From NCBI RefSeq assembly GCF_020905335.1, contig NZ_JAJJMN010000001.1:1488001-1552000 (forward strand): a DNA stretch of 64,000 bases, given 5' to 3'. The position numbers and the translations under genes are program-made. The notes under the pieces were generated by a model. It was not told the DNA's origin. It searched no databases and was given only the letters and a program-made list of their open reading frames with translations. The DNA comes from Flavobacterium lipolyticum. GTDB lineage: Bacteria > Bacteroidota > Bacteroidia > Flavobacteriales > Flavobacteriaceae. Shown here piece by piece: positions 18,807-28,014 of the stretch (position 1 is the stretch's first letter; the number at the start of each line of letters is the position of its first letter).

Positions 18807-18841
18807 TGCAAAAAAAATGCACTTTATGCAAAAAAAATGCA
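18807..18841. promoter_or_regulatory. Double TGCA-N7-TGCA operator upstream of susC2
   Basis: Two perfect copies: TGCA-N7-TGCA at 18807-18821 and again at 18827-18841, 20 bases apart start to start, both with an all-A spacer. The second copy ends 19 bases before the TATATTTG -7 element at 18861-18868, so it covers the -33 region just as at susC1. Confidence 0.7.
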
Positions 18842-18860
18842 AATGAATAAAAATTATCTA

Positions 18861-18868
18861 TATATTTG
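18861..18868 (+). promoter_or_regulatory. Bacteroidota-type -7 element for susC2
   Basis: TATATTTG fits the TAnnTTTG consensus and sits in the same sequence setting as at susC1 (TATATTTGA or TATATTTGAT, then CGC). Transcription would start near 18875. A six-codon ORF (18895-18915, MKTKVL) ends in TGA overlapping the susC2 ATG at 18912; coupling of the two is possible but unproven. Confidence 0.55.
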
Positions 18869-18911
18869 ATCGCCAATAAAAACCAAAATAAAACATGAAA
18901 ACCAAAGTATT

Positions 18912-21900
18912 ATGAAAGCAAAGCTAATTTCATTAGTATTTATTGGGGGAGTAATCTTCTCAGTAAATGCAAAAGAGACTGCAATTAAAACGCACCTCTT
19001 TGAACAAAAAAGCAGTCAGATTGAAATTTCGGGCCAGGTCATTGGTCAGGACGATGGAATGCCAATTGCCGGAGCTACTATTTATGCTAAAAGCAATTCG
19101 AAAACAGCTACTATAACCGATGAAACAGGAAAATTTAAACTAAATGTTCCGGAAAATGAAACTCACATCATCATTTCTTACATGGGCTATGGAACTTTAG
19201 AGTATAAACTAGATAAGGTCACAGATGTAGTAATAAGTTTAAAACCTGCCGAAAATGTACTGGAGCAGGTATTAGTAACCGCATTAGGGGTTAAAAAAAG
19301 TAACAAAGCAGTTGCCTATGCTGTTACCGAATTAAAAGGAACTGAATTCACCAAGGCAAAAGAAACCAATATCACAAACGCTTTAGTAGGTAAAATTGCC
19401 GGGGTAAACGTAAGCAGCTCTGCAACAGGCGCAAACGGATCAACCAGGGTGATCATTCGTGGAAATGGTTCCCTAAACGGAAACAACCAGCCCATGTATG
19501 TGGTAAACGACTTACCAATTGACAATACACAACTCAATCTGCCTGGAACCGGAAACGGAGCAGGCTCACCAAGAATGAACGTCGATAGAGGTGACGGTAC
19601 CTCAGTTATCAATCCCGATGACATTAAAAGCATCACGGTATTAAAAGGAGGAACTGCAGCTGCTCTTTATGGAGCAAATGCTGCCAATGGTGTAATTCTT
19701 ATTCAAACCAAAAGAGGAGGCGCACAAAAGGGTATCGGTGTAGAACTCAATTCCTCTTATACTTTTGAAACCCCGGCTGTGATCCCGGACTGGCAGTACG
19801 AGTACGGAGCCGGAGATGCAGGACAAAAACCATTAACGAAAGAAAAAGCTATAGAATTTGGTCGCTGGTCGTGGGGAGCAAAAATAGACGGAACTGATGT
19901 TATTCAATTTGACGGAGTAAAAAGACCTTATGTTGCTCAAAAAAACAACATCAAAAACTTCTACGAAACCGGAACAACATTTATCAATTCGATCGCACTT
20001 TCAGGAGGAAACGAAAAAGCCTCAGGACGTCTTTCCTTCTCTAATACAGACAACCAGTCTATTGTACCAAATTCTGATTTCAACCGTAAAAGTGTCAACA
20101 TTGCCAGCAATGTAAACTTAACCAATTGGTTAAAATTTGATGTAGTCGCACAATACAATATAGAGAAATCAAACAACAGAATTACGGTTTCCGATGCAGA
20201 AGCCAACCCGAACTGGGCCACCTATCTGCTTGCTAACACTGTAGACATTAGAAATCTTTCACCTGGTTATGACGAAAACGGTAAAGAAATAGCATGGAAT
20301 CCTGTTCCGGTTGCAACAAACCCTTACTTCACCATCAATAAAATCAAAAACAGGGACACTAAAAATCGTTTCCTTGGAATGTTAAACGTAAAATTAAACT
20401 TTACACCCGAACTATTTCTTCAGGGAAGAATTGGACAGGATTACACAGATTACGATTACTTTGGATACATTCCAAAGACAAGCTTAAACAATCCAATTGG
20501 ATACGCACAAGGTTCCCGCGTAAAGCTGTCAAACCTGAACTCAGAAGCTATACTAAACTATACCAAAAAGAACTTGTATAAAGATTTTTCTCTGAATGCA
20601 TTACTTGGAGTAAACTCCCGTACAACCTTACGCGATGAAGTAAGCCTTGAGGGCTCAAATTTTGTCCTTGATGATTTTTTCGCTCCAACCAATTTTACTA
20701 CTTTATCGTATACTTATCCTTATGGAAAAACAAAAACAAACTCTGTTTATGCTTCCGCAGATCTGGATTACAAAAATGTAATTTTCCTAAACGTTACAGG
20801 ACGTCAGGATTGGTTTTCAACCCTATCTAAAGAAAACAATAAAGTGTTCTACCCCTCCATAGGAACAAGTATCATTCTTTCTGATATTGTAAAAATGCCG
20901 GAGTGGATTTCATTTACAAAACTGAGATCTTCATGGGCCCAGGTTGGAGGTGCTACACCAGATCCATACGCCCTAAATCGATCGTATTCAATGGTTCAGG
21001 GAGGACACAAAAACCAACATGTACAAGTCCCTACAGGAACAAGAGTACCAAATCCTACATTAAGCCCCTTAACTTCAACAACCTTTGAAATTGGAACCGA
21101 TATGGGCTTCTTTAACAATCGTTTGAATGTTGACTTTGCCTGGTACAACCGTGCTACCACAAATGACATTGTGCAAACGACCATTTCAAATGCATCAGGT
21201 GCAAATACGGCTTTGCTAAACATTGGAAAAATGAGAAATAAAGGAGTCGAATTATTAATTAGCAGTAAAATCATAAACAATAGTAATTTCTCCTGGGACG
21301 CAAGTATCAACGGAGCCTATAACAAAAATACCGTTGAAGCACTTACAGATCAATTAAACTCGATTACGATGGCAATTTCTGTAAACGATTATGCCCTTAT
21401 TACGAGTGACGTAGGACGCCCTTACAGCACTATTAAAGGGTATAAACCGCTTAAAGATGCAAACGGAAATACTGTTTACAATGTAAGTGGCAATACCGCA
21501 ACCGTAGCAAGAGGTCCGCTTCAGGAGCTGGGACAGGGTGTTCATCCTTGGACAGCAGGACTTAATAATGAATTTAAATACAAAAACATATCTTTAAGCT
21601 TCCTGATCGACGGTAAATTTGGTGGTAGTTTATACTCCGGAACTGATTTATATGGAACCCGTATGGGATTAACCAAATTAACACTTGAAGGTCGTGAAAA
21701 CGGCTTACCAATTAAGGGTGTTGATACTAAAGGAAATCCGGTAGATATGGTAATTGCTCCTAAAGACCTTAGAAATTATTATGATGGTCTAAAAAACATT
21801 TCATCAGAATTTGTCTACGATGCAAGCTTTATAAAACTAAGACAAGTTATTATTGGATATCAATTCCCTATTGAAAAAATAAGCAGTTTATCAAAACTTC

Positions 21901-22067
21901 AAAGTATATCCATTTCTTTCATAGCAAGAAACTTATTCATTCTTTACAAAAAGACTCCAAACGTAGACCCGGAATCTGTATTTAGTGCCGGAAATGCTCA
22001 GGGTATAGAACAATTTGGAGTTCCGAGAACCAGAAGTTTCGGTTTAAATTTAAATGTTAAATTTTAA
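18912..22067 (+). CDS. SusC/RagA-family TonB-linked outer-membrane transporter (second pair)
   Basis: 1051 residues. Signal peptide about 1-20 (KLISLVFIGGVIFSVNA). The carboxypeptidase-regulatory-like domain follows at about 38-112 (ISGQVIGQDDGMPIAGATIY). The plug contains VLVTALGVKKSNKAVAYAVT, VIIRGNGSLNGNNQPMYVVN and LKGGTAAALYGANAANGVIL; the barrel ends SFGLNLNVKF. It is a paralogue of the SusC at 13789-17025 and shares its operator type, but the plug and barrel differ clearly, so the two probably take different or differently sized substrates. The SusD partner starts 35 bases after the stop. Confidence 0.95.
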   Translation: MKAKLISLVFIGGVIFSVNAKETAIKTHLFEQKSSQIEISGQVIGQDDGMPIAGATIYAKSNSKTATITDETGKFKLNVPENETHIIISYMGYGTLEYKLDKVTDVVISLKPAENVLEQVLVTALGVKKSNKAVAYAVTELKGTEFTKAKETNITNALVGKIAGVNVSSSATGANGSTRVIIRGNGSLNGNNQPMYVVNDLPIDNTQLNLPGTGNGAGSPRMNVDRGDGTSVINPDDIKSITVLKGGTAAALYGANAANGVILIQTKRGGAQKGIGVELNSSYTFETPAVIPDWQYEYGAGDAGQKPLTKEKAIEFGRWSWGAKIDGTDVIQFDGVKRPYVAQKNNIKNFYETGTTFINSIALSGGNEKASGRLSFSNTDNQSIVPNSDFNRKSVNIASNVNLTNWLKFDVVAQYNIEKSNNRITVSDAEANPNWATYLLANTVDIRNLSPGYDENGKEIAWNPVPVATNPYFTINKIKNRDTKNRFLGMLNVKLNFTPELFLQGRIGQDYTDYDYFGYIPKTSLNNPIGYAQGSRVKLSNLNSEAILNYTKKNLYKDFSLNALLGVNSRTTLRDEVSLEGSNFVLDDFFAPTNFTTLSYTYPYGKTKTNSVYASADLDYKNVIFLNVTGRQDWFSTLSKENNKVFYPSIGTSIILSDIVKMPEWISFTKLRSSWAQVGGATPDPYALNRSYSMVQGGHKNQHVQVPTGTRVPNPTLSPLTSTTFEIGTDMGFFNNRLNVDFAWYNRATTNDIVQTTISNASGANTALLNIGKMRNKGVELLISSKIINNSNFSWDASINGAYNKNTVEALTDQLNSITMAISVNDYALITSDVGRPYSTIKGYKPLKDANGNTVYNVSGNTATVARGPLQELGQGVHPWTAGLNNEFKYKNISLSFLIDGKFGGSLYSGTDLYGTRMGLTKLTLEGRENGLPIKGVDTKGNPVDMVIAPKDLRNYYDGLKNISSEFVYDASFIKLRQVIIGYQFPIEKISSLSKLQSISISFIARNLFILYKKTPNVDPESVFSAGNAQGIEQFGVPRTRSFGLNLNVKF

Positions 22068-22101
22068 ACACCCCCTATCCCTAATTTTTAAACTAAAAGA
22101 C

Positions 22102-23634
22102 ATGAAAAAGATAACCCTATTATACATTTCAGGCATACTGTTGGGTTGCATGACAGCGTGCACCAAAGATTTTGAAGAAATTAACACTAATCCCAATGCC
22201 GTTGAAAAACCAAATCCTAATTTTATTTTCAGCAGAGCTCAAATTGACGGCCTAGCTAATAATTATTTTTTCACTAACATGCTTGAATGTGGCGGAATGC
22301 TGCAACATTATGCTACTTACAAAGAAGTCTCCGGAGTGGGTGATAAATACTTAGATGGAGAAAAATACTATTCCGGTTACTTTAATCAGGCATACCCAAC
22401 AGCATTAAATGAAACTGAAATCGTAATTAATGCCGTAAAAGATACGCCGAACGACAGCAACAAACTTAATATCGCCCGAATCTGGAAAGTTTTTTTATAT
22501 CATAAAATTACAGATTTGTACGGAAGTATTCCCTACTCTCAAGCAGTACAGGCATACACTACAAATCTACTTCTTCCAAAATATGACTCGCAGGAATTCA
22601 TCTATAAAGATTTATTAAAAGAGCTTGATGAAGCTGCGACTGCACTGGATCCAGCGAAACCGAGTTTCGGTACTGCTGATTTTATCTATAACGGAAATGT
22701 TGCCAAATGGAAGAAATTCTCTTACTCCCTAATGCTTCGCTTAGGCTTGCGTTTAACTAAAGTGGATCCCGCTTTATCAAAAACCTGGGTTACCAAAGCC
22801 ATTGCAGGCGGAGTAATCGTTAATGGAGCAGACAATGCCATCATGAACTATACCGACGGCCCAAATAACTTCAACAGAAACCCCGTTGCTTTTGACTCAA
22901 GAACCGGAGATTATGCAAGCGGATCATACGGTCAAGCTAATACTGAGGGAGGCAAACTAGCCAAAACTTTCATTGACTTATTAAAAACTACCGCTGACCC
23001 GCGAATCAGTGTTTACGCCGGAGTTTGGCAAGGAACTATACAAAATACTAACCCGGCCGTGCAGAAAGGTTTCCCAAATGGAACCACAACAGCATTAGCA
23101 CCATTAGAGCAAGCCACTTATTCTGAGCCAAATCAAAATACCATTTTAAGATTCGATGCTCCGCTGGTATTAATAAGCAATGCCGAAACTAATTTATATC
23201 TGGCCGAAGCTGCTGCAAGAGGATGGTACACCGCCGAAACTGATAAGGACTTATATGAAAAAGGAGTGAAAGCATCTTTCCTAAATATGGGAATTTATGG
23301 AACATCCTACGCCATTACAGATGCAACTCCTTATTTAACGGCTAATCCTTATAACGCAACAGGGACTTTTGAAGCCAAAATGAATCAAATTCATACCCAG
23401 GTTTATGTAGCTTTATTTGTGGACGAACAGGAAATTTATGCCAATTGGAGAAGAACCGGATACCCTGTTTTAACTCCCGTAAATTTCCCTGGAAATGTAA
23501 CAAATGGCACAATACCAAGGCGTCTTAGATATCCAACCAGTGAATATTCAGTAAATACAACTAACTTAGCAGAAGCGGTTAAACAACAAGGACCTGATAC
23601 TTTTACTACAAGAATCTGGTGGGATAAACAATAA
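22102..23634 (+). CDS. SusD/RagB-family surface lipoprotein (second pair)
   Basis: 510 residues from the ATG at 22102; an in-frame ATG at 22054 overlaps susC2 and would put 16 residues ahead of the signal peptide, so the later start is preferred. The signal peptide KKITLLYISGILLGCMTAC ends in a lipobox Cys. SusD segments are clear: FEEINTNPNAVEKPNPNFIF, KVFLYHKITDLYGSIPYSQA, and LYLAEAAARGWY in the TPR region. The RRLRYPTSEYSVN segment near the C-terminus is typical. It belongs to the SusCD/RagAB superfamily and partners the transporter just upstream. A palindromic repeat element follows at 23658 before the permease gene. Confidence 0.94.
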   Translation: MKKITLLYISGILLGCMTACTKDFEEINTNPNAVEKPNPNFIFSRAQIDGLANNYFFTNMLECGGMLQHYATYKEVSGVGDKYLDGEKYYSGYFNQAYPTALNETEIVINAVKDTPNDSNKLNIARIWKVFLYHKITDLYGSIPYSQAVQAYTTNLLLPKYDSQEFIYKDLLKELDEAATALDPAKPSFGTADFIYNGNVAKWKKFSYSLMLRLGLRLTKVDPALSKTWVTKAIAGGVIVNGADNAIMNYTDGPNNFNRNPVAFDSRTGDYASGSYGQANTEGGKLAKTFIDLLKTTADPRISVYAGVWQGTIQNTNPAVQKGFPNGTTTALAPLEQATYSEPNQNTILRFDAPLVLISNAETNLYLAEAAARGWYTAETDKDLYEKGVKASFLNMGIYGTSYAITDATPYLTANPYNATGTFEAKMNQIHTQVYVALFVDEQEIYANWRRTGYPVLTPVNFPGNVTNGTIPRRLRYPTSEYSVNTTNLAEAVKQQGPDTFTTRIWWDKQ

Positions 23635-23657
23635 AAATCCATTGCTATAATTAATTT

Positions 23658-23805
23658 AAACACATAGAGACATAGATCCTGTAATCCTAAAAAGATGTTT
23701 CACTTGCATTAATACGCATCCCGATGCATCGGGACTATGTTTTAAAAGCTAACTTTTTTTTGTTATTCTTTTATTAAGTAAAAAAATCTATGTTGCTATG
23801 TGTTT
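23658..23805. repeat. Palindromic intergenic repeat element, copy 1
   Basis: Terminal inverted repeats of about 25 bases bound the element: AAACACATAGAGACATAGAT at the left and ATCTATGTTGCTATGTGTTT at the right. An inner segment (TTTCACTTGCATTAATAC) is the reverse complement of a segment in the copies at 25776 and 26119, so this copy is inverted relative to them. It carries no gene and behaves like a short dispersed element of REP or MITE type. It lies inside the presumed operon and could fold in the mRNA between susD2 and the permease gene. Confidence 0.7.
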
Positions 23806-23856
23806 AATCAATTTTATACGAATTACACTCTGCGGAGTTACTAATACAACAGATAA

Positions 23857-25176
23857 ATGAGCATTTTAATTCTTACGGCATGCATTGCGTTTCTAATCGT
23901 CCAGATCGCCTGGTTTAAAATCAATCCGTTTATTGCCTTTATCATAACAGCTTTACTAGCAGGTCTTTTTTTAGGCCTGCCAATAAATACTTTATCACAA
24001 ACTGTACAAAAAGGTTTGGGCGAAATGTTAGGATCTATTACGCTGATTATTGTTTTCGGAACCTGTATTGGTAAACTTACCGTTTCATCAGGCGCCGCCA
24101 ATGTTATTGCCAAAACGGTTATGGGATGGACGGGTAAAAAATACGTTCGCCTTGGCTTAATGATTACCGGATTTATTGTTGGGATACCTCTATTTTATAG
24201 TGTTGGTTTTGTTTTGTTAGTACCCTTAATCTTCTCAGTAGCCCATCAATTTAAGCTGTCAAAAGTATATCTGGGTATTCCAATGCTGGCGTCGCTTTCA
24301 GTAGCACACGGTTTCTTACCCCCACATCCGTCTCCAATGGCTTTAAGCAGTATTTTTAATGCCGATCTTGGACTCGTTTTAGTTTATGGAATTATCATCG
24401 CCATACCAACCATTTTTATTGCAGGTCTATTGTTTTCGAATTTACTCAAAAACATCAAAACCGAATCGGATCACGAAATCTTAAACGTTGAAGAAGTTGC
24501 AAACGAAGGCAAACTTCCAAGCTTTTCATTGAGTCTGTTCTCTGCTTTATTTCCGGTTTTTGGATTAACAGTGACTTCGATAGCACCTATGATTTCTAAA
24601 AATGAAACTCTGGCTGATATCTGCAAAACAATTGGAGAACCAAGCATGATTATGCTGATCTCTTTACTGATCTGTACTTACACTTTAGGCATCAGAATGA
24701 ACCGCAGCATTACCTCAGTAATGGAGGACTATGCCGTTGCGATCAAAGATGTTGCCTTAATCGTTTTAATTGTTGGAGGGGCCGGCGGTCTGAAAGAAGT
24801 CATGATTGTAAGCGGTGTAAACGAAACCATCGTTACAGCTTTAACACAAATCAACATTCATCCTTATTTATTGGCATGGATGATGGCAGCGATCATTCGT
24901 GTTTGCGTAGGTTCAGCAACAGCGGCCGGACTAATGACCGCCACGGTTCTATTGCCTTTATTGCAAACTGCCGGACTTGACCCTAACCTATTAGTACTGT
25001 CTGTTGGAGCAGGAAGTTTAATGTGCTCTCACGTAAACGACCCAAGCTTTTGGATGTTCAAAGAATATTTTAACATCAGCCTGAAAGATACTTTCAAATC
25101 ATGGACCGTTATGGAATCCTTAGTATCCGTTTTAGGAATCATTTTCATTTTTATTTTAAACACTATAATACATTAA
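23857..25176 (+). CDS. GntP-family (gluconate:proton symporter type) permease
   Basis: 439 residues, the usual length of GntP transporters, with about 12 predicted membrane helices. Family marks are the N-terminal FKINPFIAFIITALLAGLFL, the GKLTVSSGAANVIAKTVMGW segment (about 70-90), HGFLPPHPSPMAL (about 150-165) and the C-terminal VGAGSLMCSHVNDPSFWMFK (about 388-407). GntP proteins take up gluconate or other sugar acids, or D-serine (DsdX branch), across the inner membrane. Here it sits four bases ahead of a RidA gene and upstream of a kinase/aldolase/PLP-enzyme set. A sugar acid, amino-sugar acid or beta-hydroxy amino acid is therefore the likely cargo. The exact substrate is inference. Confidence 0.92.
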   Translation: MSILILTACIAFLIVQIAWFKINPFIAFIITALLAGLFLGLPINTLSQTVQKGLGEMLGSITLIIVFGTCIGKLTVSSGAANVIAKTVMGWTGKKYVRLGLMITGFIVGIPLFYSVGFVLLVPLIFSVAHQFKLSKVYLGIPMLASLSVAHGFLPPHPSPMALSSIFNADLGLVLVYGIIIAIPTIFIAGLLFSNLLKNIKTESDHEILNVEEVANEGKLPSFSLSLFSALFPVFGLTVTSIAPMISKNETLADICKTIGEPSMIMLISLLICTYTLGIRMNRSITSVMEDYAVAIKDVALIVLIVGGAGGLKEVMIVSGVNETIVTALTQINIHPYLLAWMMAAIIRVCVGSATAAGLMTATVLLPLLQTAGLDPNLLVLSVGAGSLMCSHVNDPSFWMFKEYFNISLKDTFKSWTVMESLVSVLGIIFIFILNTIIH

Positions 25177-25180
25177 TATC

Positions 25181-25648
25181 ATGAATTTATTACCACAAGA
25201 AAAATTTGAAACCCTTGGATTGTCCCTTCCTCCGGCGCCTCAGCCTCTAGGAATATACAAGCCCTATTTAGTTGATGGTAAATATTTATACCTTTCAGGT
25301 CACGGGCCTGTAAGAGACGACAAATCCTTAATCATTGGCCGAATTGGTGATGACATGGACATCGAAGAAGGAAAATTAGCCGCAAGGCAAGTCGGATTAA
25401 CCATGCTTTCTACAATTGTAACCAATTTTGGAAGCCTGAACAAAGTAAAAAAAGTTATAAAAGTACTCGGAATGGTAAACTGCAATGGCGAGTTCTTAAG
25501 ACATCCATACGTTATAAACGGCTGCAGTGAATTATTTGCCGAAGTATGGGGACCCGAAAACGGAATTGGAGTACGAAGCGCCGTAGGAATGGGCTCTTTA
25601 CCGGACAATATTCCCGTTGAAGTAGAAGCCGTTTTCGAATTATATTAA
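25181..25648 (+). CDS. RidA-family enamine/imine deaminase
   Basis: 155 residues, a little longer than the 130-residue core. The N-terminal half has KYLYLSGHGPVRDD, the strand and turn bordering the RidA pocket. The C-terminal GIGVRSAVGMGSLPDNIPVE contains the conserved Arg that binds the substrate carboxylate and the Gly-rich strand. RidA proteins hydrolyse reactive 2-aminoacrylate-type enamines and imines released by PLP-dependent dehydratases. Such an enzyme is encoded three genes downstream at 28015. The gene starts four bases after the permease stop, so the two are co-translated. The last 19 codons are repeated, slightly diverged, in the tandem duplication that follows. Confidence 0.9.
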   Translation: MNLLPQEKFETLGLSLPPAPQPLGIYKPYLVDGKYLYLSGHGPVRDDKSLIIGRIGDDMDIEEGKLAARQVGLTMLSTIVTNFGSLNKVKKVIKVLGMVNCNGEFLRHPYVINGCSELFAEVWGPENGIGVRSAVGMGSLPDNIPVEVEAVFELY

Positions 25649-26268
25649 AAAGTTATGTCACAGATTTTAATGATTAAATTGATTTTTTTGTTTGCAACGA
25701 ATTTCACGAATTAGCACGAATTAATTTTTCACGTACTGATTTGCGAAAATTAGTGAAATTCGTGGCGAAAGAATTAAACACATAGAAACATAGATTTTTT
25801 TACTTCATTGAGAATAACAAAAAAACTCGTTTTCGCACATAGCTGTGTGTATTAATGCAAGTGAAACGCCTATTACAAGGTTTCAAAAACTATGCTCCTA
25901 TGTGTTAAAAAAATAATCGCTAAGTCTATGTATGGGATCTTTACCGGAAAATATTCCTGTTGAAGTAGAAGCCGTTTTCGAATTATATTAAAAAGTTATG
26001 TCACAGATTTTAATGATTAAATTGATTTTTTTGTTTGCAACGAATTTCACGAATTAGCACGAATTAATTTTTCACGCACTGATTTGCGAAAATTAGTGAA
26101 ATTCGTGGCGAAAGAATTAAACACATAGAAACATAGATTTTTTTACTTCATTGAGAATAACAAAAAAACTCGTTTTCGCACATAGCTGTGTGTATTAATG
26201 CAAGTGAAACGCCTATTACAAGGTTTCAAAAACTATGCTTCTATGTGTTAAAAAAATAATCGCTAAGT
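25588..26268. repeat. 338-bp tandem duplication that includes the ridA 3' end
   Basis: Positions 25588-25925 and 25931-26268 match almost base for base at a constant offset of 343. Each unit holds the last 19 ridA codons, an inverted repeat built on CGAATTTCAC (about 25695-25765 in unit 1) and one palindromic repeat element (25776-25906 and 26119-26249). The non-coding parts differ at very few places (for example ACGTACT against ACGCACT). The coding part carries synonymous changes and one Asp-to-Glu change. The region explains most of the 674-base gap between ridA and the kinase gene; no intact gene lies in it. Confidence 0.93.
25932..25991 (+). pseudogene. Duplicated 3' fragment of ridA
   Basis: Twenty codons including the stop reproduce the end of the RidA protein (MGSLPENIPVEVEAVFELY), with Asp changed to Glu and several synonymous changes against 25589-25648. 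It has no upstream part and cannot make a folded protein. It is a by-product of the tandem duplication. Confidence 0.85.
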
Positions 26269-26322
26269 TTATAAATCAATATAATTCCGACAACTATCGG
26301 GAGTGGCAAAAAAACAAAAAAC

Positions 26323-27354
26323 ATGAATACAAATACCTCACAAACAAAAATCGCAACTTTCGGTGAATTATTACTCCGGATGAATGTTGCCAACGGAAAT
26401 CGATTTACACAGGCCAACGAAATAAAAGTTTACGTGGGTGGTGCCGAAGCAAATGTTTGTGTTTTACTTTCCCAACTTGGGATACCCACCGATTACATTA
26501 CCCGATTACCTCAAAATGACTTAGCACAATTGGCTGTAAACGAACTTCAGAAATACAAAGTAAACACCTCGAAATGTGTTTATGGCGGAGACCGTTTAGG
26601 TTTATACTTTGTCGAGGCCGGAAATCAGATCCGACAATCGCAAGTCATTTACGACCGAAGCAATTCGTCCTTTGCGACCATACAAAAAGATCAGATTAAC
26701 TGGGATTTAGCTTTGGCCGATGTGACCCATTTTCATTGGTCCGGAATAAGTCCGGGAGTTTCGCATGAAGCCTCTCTGGTCTGTAAAGAAGCCATTCTCG
26801 CGGCACATCAAAAAGGACTACCTATTTCTTCTGACTTTAACTATCGCTCCAAATTATGGCAATACGGAAAACATCCGTCAGAAGTCATGCCTGATTTACT
26901 TCAATACAGCACCATTACGGTTGCCGATTTAGATGCGATTGAAATTTATTTCGGAATCAAAACTGACGCACGAGAATCTGATGCCGACCGTTTTCAAAAA
27001 ACATACGAATTGTTAAAAGTAAAAATGCCTTTTCTGCAAACACTCGCCATGAGTTTCAGAAAGTCTGACGGACCGGCGCATTTATACAAAGGGTTATTGC
27101 TTCATGAAGGCAATTTCTATCAAACACCCGAACACAAAATACAGGTCGTAACAGACCAAATAGGTTCCGGAGATGCCTTCAACGCAGGATTATTATACGG
27201 ACTGACTCATAAATTATCCGGTCAGGATTGCATCGAGTGGGCAACTGCCTGCGGCGTCATCAAACAAAGTATTCACGGAGATTTTGCCATAAGCACTCCT
27301 GACGAAGTAAATCATTTTATTAAAAATGGCTCAAGTAACAGAATTAACAGATAA
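26323..27354 (+). CDS. kdgK: PfkB-family sugar kinase, probably 2-keto-3-deoxygluconate kinase
   Basis: 343 residues. The ribokinase fold is clear: GGAEANVCVLLSQLG (about 39-53) near the sugar site, DFNYRSKLW (171-179), which is the motif of KDG kinases, and the anion-hole/catalytic motif DQIGSGDAFNAG with Asp284 as the base. The family phosphorylates 2-keto-3-deoxy-D-gluconate with ATP to KDPG in the cytoplasm. The next gene, nine bases downstream, is a KDPG-aldolase-type enzyme, which supports that substrate strongly. KDG from alginate or uronate breakdown would use the same enzyme; the source of KDG here is open. Confidence 0.9.
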   Translation: MNTNTSQTKIATFGELLLRMNVANGNRFTQANEIKVYVGGAEANVCVLLSQLGIPTDYITRLPQNDLAQLAVNELQKYKVNTSKCVYGGDRLGLYFVEAGNQIRQSQVIYDRSNSSFATIQKDQINWDLALADVTHFHWSGISPGVSHEASLVCKEAILAAHQKGLPISSDFNYRSKLWQYGKHPSEVMPDLLQYSTITVADLDAIEIYFGIKTDARESDADRFQKTYELLKVKMPFLQTLAMSFRKSDGPAHLYKGLLLHEGNFYQTPEHKIQVVTDQIGSGDAFNAGLLYGLTHKLSGQDCIEWATACGVIKQSIHGDFAISTPDEVNHFIKNGSSNRINR

Positions 27355-27363
27355 AACAAAAAC

Positions 27364-28011
27364 ATGTACAGCATATTAAAAACGCAAGGTGTACTTCCGT
27401 TAGTGACACAAATCAACATTGAAACAGCCCAAATAGTCTTGCAATCGGCGGCTGATGCTGGCATAAAAATTATCGAGTTTGCCGCTCGTGCAACTGATGC
27501 TAAAGAAGTTTTTAGCCAAATGATCCATTTTAAAAAAGCAAATAATTTAGAGGTTAAGATAGCCGTGGGATCTATATTAAGCGTTCAGGATGCCGAAACC
27601 TTTCATCAGTTAGGAGCAGATTGCATTGTTTGTCCACATACCGATCCGGAAATTGGGAACTATTGTTTCAAAAACAACATTTACTGGATTCCCGGAGCCG
27701 CGACCTTAAATGAAATACTTCATGCCAATAAATTAGGTGCTGAAATTGTAAAACTTTTTCCGGCCGATAAAATTGGTGGTCCCGGATATGTAAAAGCCAT
27801 CAGAGCCCCTTTCCCAAACTTAAAAATAATGCCAACCGGCGGAGTAACCTTAGAAGAAAGCAACCTGAAATCCTGGTTCAAATCAGGAGTGGTTTGCGTT
27901 GGAATTGGTTCTAATTTATTTACTAAAGAAATGATGCTTGATTTAAGTTATGAGCAGTCACTTAAGGCTTTTCAGAATTTAATTGAAGTTGTCAAAAAAA
28001 CAAGAAACTAA
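27364..28011 (+). CDS. eda: KDPG/KHG-type aldolase
   Basis: 215 residues, class I aldolase of the Eda type. The Schiff-base lysine is Lys130 in AEIVKLFPADKIGGPGYVKA, and the catalytic Glu38 lies in IKIIEFAARA (most relatives have EVTLR or EITFR at this place). The phosphate-binding end is MPTGGVTLEE and CVGIGSNLF. It splits 2-keto-3-deoxy-6-phosphogluconate to pyruvate and glyceraldehyde 3-phosphate; the family may also act on 4-hydroxy-2-oxoglutarate. It lies nine bases after the kinase and three bases before the PLP enzyme, a tight operon. EFAAR instead of EVTLR marks a divergent subgroup. Confidence 0.9.
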   Translation: MYSILKTQGVLPLVTQINIETAQIVLQSAADAGIKIIEFAARATDAKEVFSQMIHFKKANNLEVKIAVGSILSVQDAETFHQLGADCIVCPHTDPEIGNYCFKNNIYWIPGAATLNEILHANKLGAEIVKLFPADKIGGPGYVKAIRAPFPNLKIMPTGGVTLEESNLKSWFKSGVVCVGIGSNLFTKEMMLDLSYEQSLKAFQNLIEVVKKTRN

Positions 28012-28014
28012 GTT

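Noticed and set aside
18895..18915. Six-codon ORF overlapping the susC2 start
   Set aside because: A six-codon frame is expected by chance in this AT-rich leader. It is noted with the promoter but not called as a gene.
23658..26268. Insertion sequence
   Set aside because: The repeated elements have terminal inverted repeats but no transposase frame; they may be non-autonomous, so only a repeat is called.
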